10,456 nt of DNA from Chitinophagales bacterium (GTDB taxonomy: Bacteria > Bacteroidota > Bacteroidia > Chitinophagales > Saprospiraceae): positions 1-10,456 of the forward strand of contig JAAFHO010000136.1 of assembly GCA_013297575.1 (NCBI GenBank), in the 5' to 3' direction. Positions 6,061 to 10,456 of this stretch are shown piece after piece; positions within the stretch are counted from its first letter, which is position 1; each line of letters starts with the position of its first letter. The position numbers were made by a program, and so were the translations under genes. A model generated the notes under the pieces. That model worked only from the letters and a program-made list of their open reading frames with translations, made no database searches and was not told where the DNA came from.

Positions 6061-7329
6061 CTACAAATGTTTGACCTCTGCCCGAGGTTGATTCATACTT
6101 ACATCCTGCACCACATTTCGCATGGCAAACCAGCCCATAAAATGCACCACCGCAATCACGAGTAACGCGTACCGAAGTGCTGCGTATTCACTCACGTACC
6201 GCGCCAGCACAATAAACAACCCGCAACCCAGCAAGCGACCCAAATAAAGCCCCAATTCGTGGTTAAAAATATAAGCAAATTCGTTGCGATTTTCCTTTTT
6301 TGATACAATATCTATCACTTTTAATTGAATCGGGAAATAAGCAATATCGAGCAAAGGACGTGCAAATAACAAACAAAGTACAAATAAAATAACCCCTAAA
6401 CTGGAATAAAGACCTGCATTCAACAACGCACCCAATACAAATAAAGCACAGCCAATGCCATAAATCATCAAACGGTGCTTCGGTGTAGTTACCCTACCCA
6501 AAACGTACAACAACACCGCCGAAACTACTGCGGCCAAGCCTTGTATCAAGCCTAATGAGCCTTCTTTGCCAATATGGGTGAGGATCAGCATGGTAGGTGC
6601 AGTTACGATATAGCCTTGTGCAACGCCTTTTAGTGCCGCTAGTCCGAGCATTTTGTTCCATAAAGCATCGAATTTGAAAAATACAAAAGGGGAACGCTTA
6701 GGGTTCTGAAAATTACCCCGATGCACCAAAACCGAGGCAAATAATGACATTGAAAAAACGGCAGCAGTGAGGATATAATACGCCACATTTACATTGCCGC
6801 CAAACCAACCATTCAACTCCACGGCTGCGATAAAAGCACCTGCGGCCAAGGGTACCACAATACCGGTGGTGGTATAAAAAAAGGTTTCCACGCCATAGTA
6901 ATAGTTCCTGTTTTCGTCTTTGGTGGTGTTTAAGGCGAGAAAATCGCGGTTCGACCAGAAAAAACCATACGACAAACCCATAATTAAACCTGCAATAAAC
7001 ACGCCCATGGTATCCAAATTATTCAAAGTCATCATTGAAAACATAGAAACGCCGCTCAACAACATACCAAATGAATACAGGCGAGCAATGGGGAAATAGT
7101 TCAGTAACCAACCATTGATCGCAAAAGTGAGTGGAATACCTGTATAAACCGCTAATTGAAAAATGACCACCAAACTAATATCATCTGAATTGCGCATGAT
7201 ATAGGCGCCGATAAAAAGTTCTATAATGGGCATGACCAATCCATAAATTAGGTTCGTCAATAGTAGTGTGCGCATGCCAAGCGGGTGCGCGGCAAAAAAT
7301 TGGAATTCTTTCGTTATTTTTTTAAGCAT
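6061..7329 (-). CDS. MFS transporter, probable oligosaccharide/mannoside importer
   Basis: A 422-aa integral membrane protein with about 12 hydrophobic segments, the usual size for the major facilitator superfamily. The N-terminal six lie at roughly 20-205 (LLLTNLIYGLVMPIIELFIG, TMGVFIAGLIMGLSYGFFWS, TGIVVPLAAGAFIAAV among them), then a cytoplasmic loop around 205-225 rich in Lys, Arg and Phe, and six more at 228-402. The segment SNRDFLALNTTKDENRN (126-142) after the fourth helix and KKENRNEFAYIFNHELGLYLGR (344-365) in the second half hold charged residues that are repeated in both halves (KDENRN / KKENRN), a trace of the internal MFS duplication. Directly upstream at 48 nt lies the GH130 gene on the same strand, so the two probably form one transcript; the transporter would then bring in the oligosaccharide that GH130 splits. 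The substrate is inferred only from that neighbour. Confidence 0.85.
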   Translation of the reverse strand: MLKKITKEFQFFAAHPLGMRTLLLTNLIYGLVMPIIELFIGAYIMRNSDDISLVVIFQLAVYTGIPLTFAINGWLLNYFPIARLYSFGMLLSGVSMFSMMTLNNLDTMGVFIAGLIMGLSYGFFWSNRDFLALNTTKDENRNYYYGVETFFYTTTGIVVPLAAGAFIAAVELNGWFGGNVNVAYYILTAAVFSMSLFASVLVHRGNFQNPKRSPFVFFKFDALWNKMLGLAALKGVAQGYIVTAPTMLILTHIGKEGSLGLIQGLAAVVSAVLLYVLGRVTTPKHRLMIYGIGCALFVLGALLNAGLYSSLGVILFVLCLLFARPLLDIAYFPIQLKVIDIVSKKENRNEFAYIFNHELGLYLGRLLGCGLFIVLARYVSEYAALRYALLVIAVVHFMGWFAMRNVVQDVSMNQPRAEVKHL

Positions 7330-7378
7330 AGTGGTGGTGGGTAAAGGTGAAGTCTTTAAGGAATGAAAGTTGTTTGTT

Positions 7379-8425
7379 TTATACTTGAGGCGCTAACAAA
7401 TGCGCTAAAATGGCTTGAATCGATAATGTAGCCCCACAAATCACTTCATCTGAGGCACCGTAGTACATCGTAATGACATCGCCATAGACTAAATGTCCGT
7501 TTGTAAATACCACATTGCCAAAGAATCCGGTTTGTTCGTAATCAGCAGTAGGCTCAAATAGCGGATAGTGCGAGCGGGCCAATACCTTAGAGGGGTCGTT
7601 CAAATCAAGTAATATTGCCCCTAGGCAATACCTGTTTTGGTAGTCGGCACCGTGGTAAATCTCCAACCATCCTTCCGCCGTTTTGATCGGTGCTGCGCCT
7701 GCGCCTACGCGCGCACTATCCCACCAGCCTTCCCGCGTGCGCAGGATACATTGGTGATTGCCCCAATGCAAGAGATCGGGAGAGGAGGCAATCCAGATAA
7801 AATTCCCCCCCAAAGCAATCCCCGATGGGCGATGAAAGCAAAAATATTTGCCATCGATCTTGGATTCAAACAAAGCGCAATCCTTGTTGTGTGGTGGAAT
7901 AATCATCCCTTTGCGCTCAAAATGCTGCCAATCCTTGGTGAGCATCAGCCCTACGCCTACGCCATTTTCGGACACCTGGGTATAGGTCAAATAATAGGTG
8001 TCGCCCAATTGGCTCACCCTGCAATCCTCGATGCCGAAAGTCTCTAATGGCGCCAATCCAAAAATCTTGGTGGGAAAGTCAGATGGTTCATAAAAGTGAA
8101 TCCCGTCATCGCTACATACCAACCGAAGGTGGGATATAGTGGAAAGGTACGTTTTATTTTTGTAACCCACCATTCGAGCATCGGTGAGGTCGAGATCGGG
8201 ATCATCTAGCGCAAATTCAAGGATCGTCAATGTGCCGTCTTGTTGCAAAATAGGGAAGGAAATAAATCCCTCTTTTTGAACTGGCCGCTCCGCCACACGT
8301 AATAAAAGCCAGGTCTTTTCTTCAAACCGAAAAACACCAGGGTTCAATACACATGCTACCACAAATCCTGGTTGGCTTGGCACTATATCTTTGGTCGAAA
8401 TGATGGGGTTTTGTGCAAAGCGCAT
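7379..8425 (-). CDS. Glycoside hydrolase family 130 protein (beta-mannoside phosphorylase or hydrolase)
   Basis: A 348-aa protein without signal peptide, thus cytoplasmic, of usual length for GH130, a five-bladed beta-propeller family. Family landmarks in order: NPGVFRFEEKTWLLLRVAER (28-47), GIEDCRV (131-137) with Asp134 as the expected catalytic acid, NKDCALFE (180-187), FHRPSG (197-202), the long GAGAAPIKT (241-249) plus GWLEIYHGAD (252-261), and YYGASD (321-326). Members either phosphorolyse beta-1,4-mannosides (releasing mannose 1-phosphate) or hydrolyse beta-1,2-mannosides; the choice rests on phosphate-binding basic residues that I could not place with certainty. The usual Pro after E-D is Cys135 here. 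The start agrees with the family, with no Shine-Dalgarno upstream. It is the first gene of a probable operon with the MFS transporter 48 nt downstream, which fits uptake of intact oligosaccharides and intracellular breakdown. No exact -7 element is seen before it. Confidence 0.9.
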   Translation of the reverse strand: MRFAQNPIISTKDIVPSQPGFVVACVLNPGVFRFEEKTWLLLRVAERPVQKEGFISFPILQQDGTLTILEFALDDPDLDLTDARMVGYKNKTYLSTISHLRLVCSDDGIHFYEPSDFPTKIFGLAPLETFGIEDCRVSQLGDTYYLTYTQVSENGVGVGLMLTKDWQHFERKGMIIPPHNKDCALFESKIDGKYFCFHRPSGIALGGNFIWIASSPDLLHWGNHQCILRTREGWWDSARVGAGAAPIKTAEGWLEIYHGADYQNRYCLGAILLDLNDPSKVLARSHYPLFEPTADYEQTGFFGNVVFTNGHLVYGDVITMYYGASDEVICGATLSIQAILAHLLAPQV

Positions 8426-8511
8426 TTTTAATATATTTTGTATTTGTATAAATAACTTGTTGATTTTTAATGAAGTATTGGCGTTTTTTGAGTCAAATGC
8501 TGAAAAATTAG

Positions 8512-8736
8512 CGATATAGCAACCACGGAGTGGTTAAACGTGAATAGCCCTGAATGAAATTCGGGGTTTCGGAATGCGGTAATATTTTAACAACTGCTTA
8601 GCAGTTGAACGTCAACGTATTGTGGGTGTTTGATTACGTTCAACCCTTTCAGGGTTATTAAACATACACTTACACATCGAACCCCAAATTGCATTTGGGG
8701 CTATTCACGTTTAACCACTCCGTGGTTGGTATATCG
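8512..8736. repeat. 225-nt palindromic repeat made of small 3-nt-loop hairpins
   Basis: Outer arms 8512-8568 and 8680-8736 (57 nt each) are reverse complements with five mismatches; both carry the unit AACCAC-gga-GTGGTT followed by AAACGTGAATAGCCC, seen in reverse on the right. Smaller hairpins, nearly all with three-base loops, lie within: ccctgaat-gaa-attcgggg (8548-8566, one G:T type mismatch), caactgc-tta-gcagttg (8591-8607), aaccct-ttc-agggtt (8642-8656) and ccccaaat-tgc-atttgggg (8682-8700). The element fills the middle of the 491-nt spacer 8426-8916 between the GH130 gene and the FN3/LamG gene, both leftward; the rest of the spacer is AT-rich with no gene. I recall similar AACCACGGAGTGGTT-type units as dispersed repeats in Bacteroidota genomes, but cannot check it here. 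Confidence 0.85.
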
Positions 8737-8916
8737 TTTAGTTGATGGCATTATAGACTTTGAGTATATTTTACATAACTATCTAAAAATCAATGTTTTA
8801 ATATAGTTTTTTATTCGTTGTATTGGTAAAATAAATAATTAAAAACGATGCAATAGGGCATTGTTATATAGCCCTACCACACCGTTCACATTATAATTAC
8901 TGTACTTCTTTATGCC

Positions 8917-10456
8917 TTACTCTTTAGTGAATAAAACAGCCCCAAGATTTTTCCCGCCATAAATAAAATTCAGCGAATAAGTACCTTGTGGGTAGTCTCC
9001 AACTTTCAAAGTAATGCCACCACTCGGTATTTCATTATTGTCGAAACGCGCCAAATCAACCTGCCTGCCTTGTATATCAAATACCCGAATCAGTAAGGGT
9101 TGATTGTTGAGGAAGGTGTGTTTGATGGTCAATACATCCGTTGTAGGATTAGGCGAAACACCAAGGATAACACCACGTAAATCATTGCCAGTCAATTCAT
9201 TAGATCCAGATGTGCCTGTTTGGTACAAACGATCAATTTCTTGTGCGGATAATGCTTTATTATAAATTTTTAAGTTGTCCATTCCGCCGTGAAAATACTG
9301 TCCACCTTCTATTGGATTGCCACCAATACCCATTGGGCGTGCCGTAGTATTTAATTTACCCAAAGCAGGTTTGGTTTTTACCAATTGTCCATTGACATAT
9401 ACTTTATCATCGGTGCCATCGTGGGTCATGGTGACATACCACCAAAATCCTTTTACCAATTCATTGCCATCGCCGCTGTCCATATCGGAGATGAAATTGG
9501 GGAATTGCACATTATTGCTGTTGGTTGTCCAAACGATTTTCAAGTGTTGTGGCAACGAAATTTTCCAACGTTGGTCCCAGTGTCCAAAATCAAGCACATA
9601 CGCCTCTGCATCTTGAATATTGAACTCGTCTACACGTAACCAAAACGTAACTGTGGTGTAATCCGAAATCATTTGTACGGCATTGGGTACTACGATTGAA
9701 TCTTGTCCATCAAATTTGATGTTTTGCCCACCGCCATTCGGGTGCGTTGCGGCTTCAAAAACAGGATTTCCTCCAATGATGCCGTGGTTATTATAAGGCG
9801 TTGCGTCATTGGCATTACCATCAAATGGATAGTGTGCTACCAAACCAGGTTCGCCAGTATCAATTGGTGCAGTGGTACTCAAGGTGAGTTCAGCGTTGGC
9901 TGAATGATTACCCGCTTTGTCAAAAGCATACACCTCAAATGTATAGGGCGTTTGGGTCTCCAATCCGCCAATAAACACGGAATAAGTAAGTGCCGAAACG
10001 GTATCAAACACCACACCATCTACCAGAATAACATAGCCCATTACCTCACGGTCGTCGGTAGAAGGATCCCAAGAAAGCAATACGGAATTAGATGCCGCCG
10101 TTCCTGATAGGTTACCCGGAACTGTTGGTGGTGTAATATCTGGTGTTTCGTCTTCACCCGATTTTACATTGAGTGTAGTGATAAGTGATTCATTGCCAGC
10201 CAGATCCACTGCGGATACTCCAAAAACAAAATTGGTCAAAGGCGTTAAATTAGCAATAAAACTCGTCGTGGAAACGGTACTTGCAATTTGCACACCATCT
10301 TGATAAACATTGTATTCAAATACGCCCACATTATCAGTAGCAGGCAACCAAGACAAGGTAACATTGGTAAATAGCACGCTACCTGTGAGGTTAAGCGGAG
10401 CGCATGGTGCTGTGTTATCGGTATTGGCCGGAGGTGTATTTTGTGCAGCGTACAAA
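8917..10456 (-). CDS. Extracellular FN3-FN3-LamG protein with T9SS sorting domain (5' end missing)
   Basis: The frame is open to the right edge; its first visible codon is TTG, not a convincing start, so the N-terminus and signal peptide lie outside the window. The visible 512 residues contain two fibronectin type III domains (about 17-99 and 108-195, each with the W...D pattern TLSWLPATD / LLSWDPSTD and a closing DLAGNES / DKAGNHS), a LamG-like concanavalin A lectin domain (about 203-414: LVAHYPFDGNANDATPYNNHG, then FDGQDSIVVPN, then MDNLKIYNKALSAQEIDRLY), and a C-terminal sorting domain of type A (about 428-512: SPNPTTDVLTIKH, IRVFDIQGRQV, YPQGTYSLNF). The last directs export through the type IX secretion system and surface attachment or release. 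No catalytic domain is visible; one could be in the missing N-terminal part. The linker domains suggest a role in binding or degrading extracellular polymers, which is inference. Confidence 0.9.
   Translation of the reverse strand, partial: LYAAQNTPPANTDNTAPCAPLNLTGSVLFTNVTLSWLPATDNVGVFEYNVYQDGVQIASTVSTTSFIANLTPLTNFVFGVSAVDLAGNESLITTLNVKSGEDETPDITPPTVPGNLSGTAASNSVLLSWDPSTDDREVMGYVILVDGVVFDTVSALTYSVFIGGLETQTPYTFEVYAFDKAGNHSANAELTLSTTAPIDTGEPGLVAHYPFDGNANDATPYNNHGIIGGNPVFEAATHPNGGGQNIKFDGQDSIVVPNAVQMISDYTTVTFWLRVDEFNIQDAEAYVLDFGHWDQRWKISLPQHLKIVWTTNSNNVQFPNFISDMDSGDGNELVKGFWWYVTMTHDGTDDKVYVNGQLVKTKPALGKLNTTARPMGIGGNPIEGGQYFHGGMDNLKIYNKALSAQEIDRLYQTGTSGSNELTGNDLRGVILGVSPNPTTDVLTIKHTFLNNQPLLIRVFDIQGRQVDLARFDNNEIPSGGITLKVGDYPQGTYSLNFIYGGKNLGAVLFTKE

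Noticed and set aside
7637..8047. Rightward 136-codon open frame inside the GH130 gene
   Set aside because: It is antisense to conserved GH130 motifs including the catalytic GIEDCRV, so the opposite strand is the coding one.
8512..8736. CRISPR array reading of the repeated short palindromes
   Set aside because: The stems differ from each other, spacing is irregular and there are no unique spacers of constant length; the symmetry is that of one large palindrome.
10453..10455. TTG at the right edge as the start codon of the FN3/LamG protein
   Set aside because: It is simply the first complete codon at the window edge; a T9SS cargo needs an N-terminal signal peptide, which is not present here.

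Overview
The window looks like a chromosomal segment of a Bacteroidota bacterium, most likely a free-living or environmental member such as a Saprospiria-type lineage (the class-level guess is inference). Pointers are a type IX secretion (T9SS) C-terminal sorting domain, a tandem DUF1080 protein, a GH130 enzyme next to an MFS transporter, a typical Bacteroidota N-terminal Cys-motif protein, an absence of convincing Shine-Dalgarno sequences, one good match to the Bacteroidota promoter pattern (TTG / TAnnTTTG), and several families of intergenic palindromic repeats.

Layout. 1-296 (minus, cut by the window edge): N-terminus of a lipoprotein resembling the di-heme cytochrome c peroxidase family. 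532-1239 (plus): membrane-anchored protein with an N-terminal four-Cys domain and a C-terminal beta domain. 1240-1627: gene-free spacer with a palindromic repeat (copy A). 1628-2989 (plus): secreted protein with two DUF1080 (3-keto-disaccharide hydrolase) domains. 2990-3180: convergent junction with a large inverted repeat. 3181-3690 (minus): unrecognised 169-aa protein, possibly preceded by and overlapping a 31-codon hydrophobic ORF. 3857-5575 (minus): large lipoprotein with features of an (alpha/alpha) barrel carbohydrate-active enzyme. 5576-6060: second, longer, inverted copy of the copy A repeat (copy B). 6061-7329 and 7379-8425 (minus): probable two-gene operon of GH130 beta-mannoside phosphorylase/hydrolase followed by an MFS transporter. 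8426-8916: spacer with a 225-nt palindromic repeat composed of small 3-nt-loop hairpins. 8917-10456 (minus, 5' end off the window): extracellular FN3-FN3-LamG-T9SS protein.

Functional theme. Most of the recognisable genes handle carbohydrates outside or at the surface of the cell: GH130 plus importer for beta-mannosides or similar oligosaccharides, the DUF1080 protein for oxidised (3-keto) sugars, the unassigned barrel lipoprotein, and a LamG-containing secreted protein. No SusC/SusD pair or regulator is present, so this is not a classical polysaccharide utilisation locus. No RNA gene, IS element or CRISPR array was found.

The least explained content is intergenic: three unrelated palindromic repeat families occupy four of the gene boundaries, and two of them are copies of one mosaic element in opposite orientation. 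A small overlapping ORF upstream of the 169-aa gene is a tentative further candidate.
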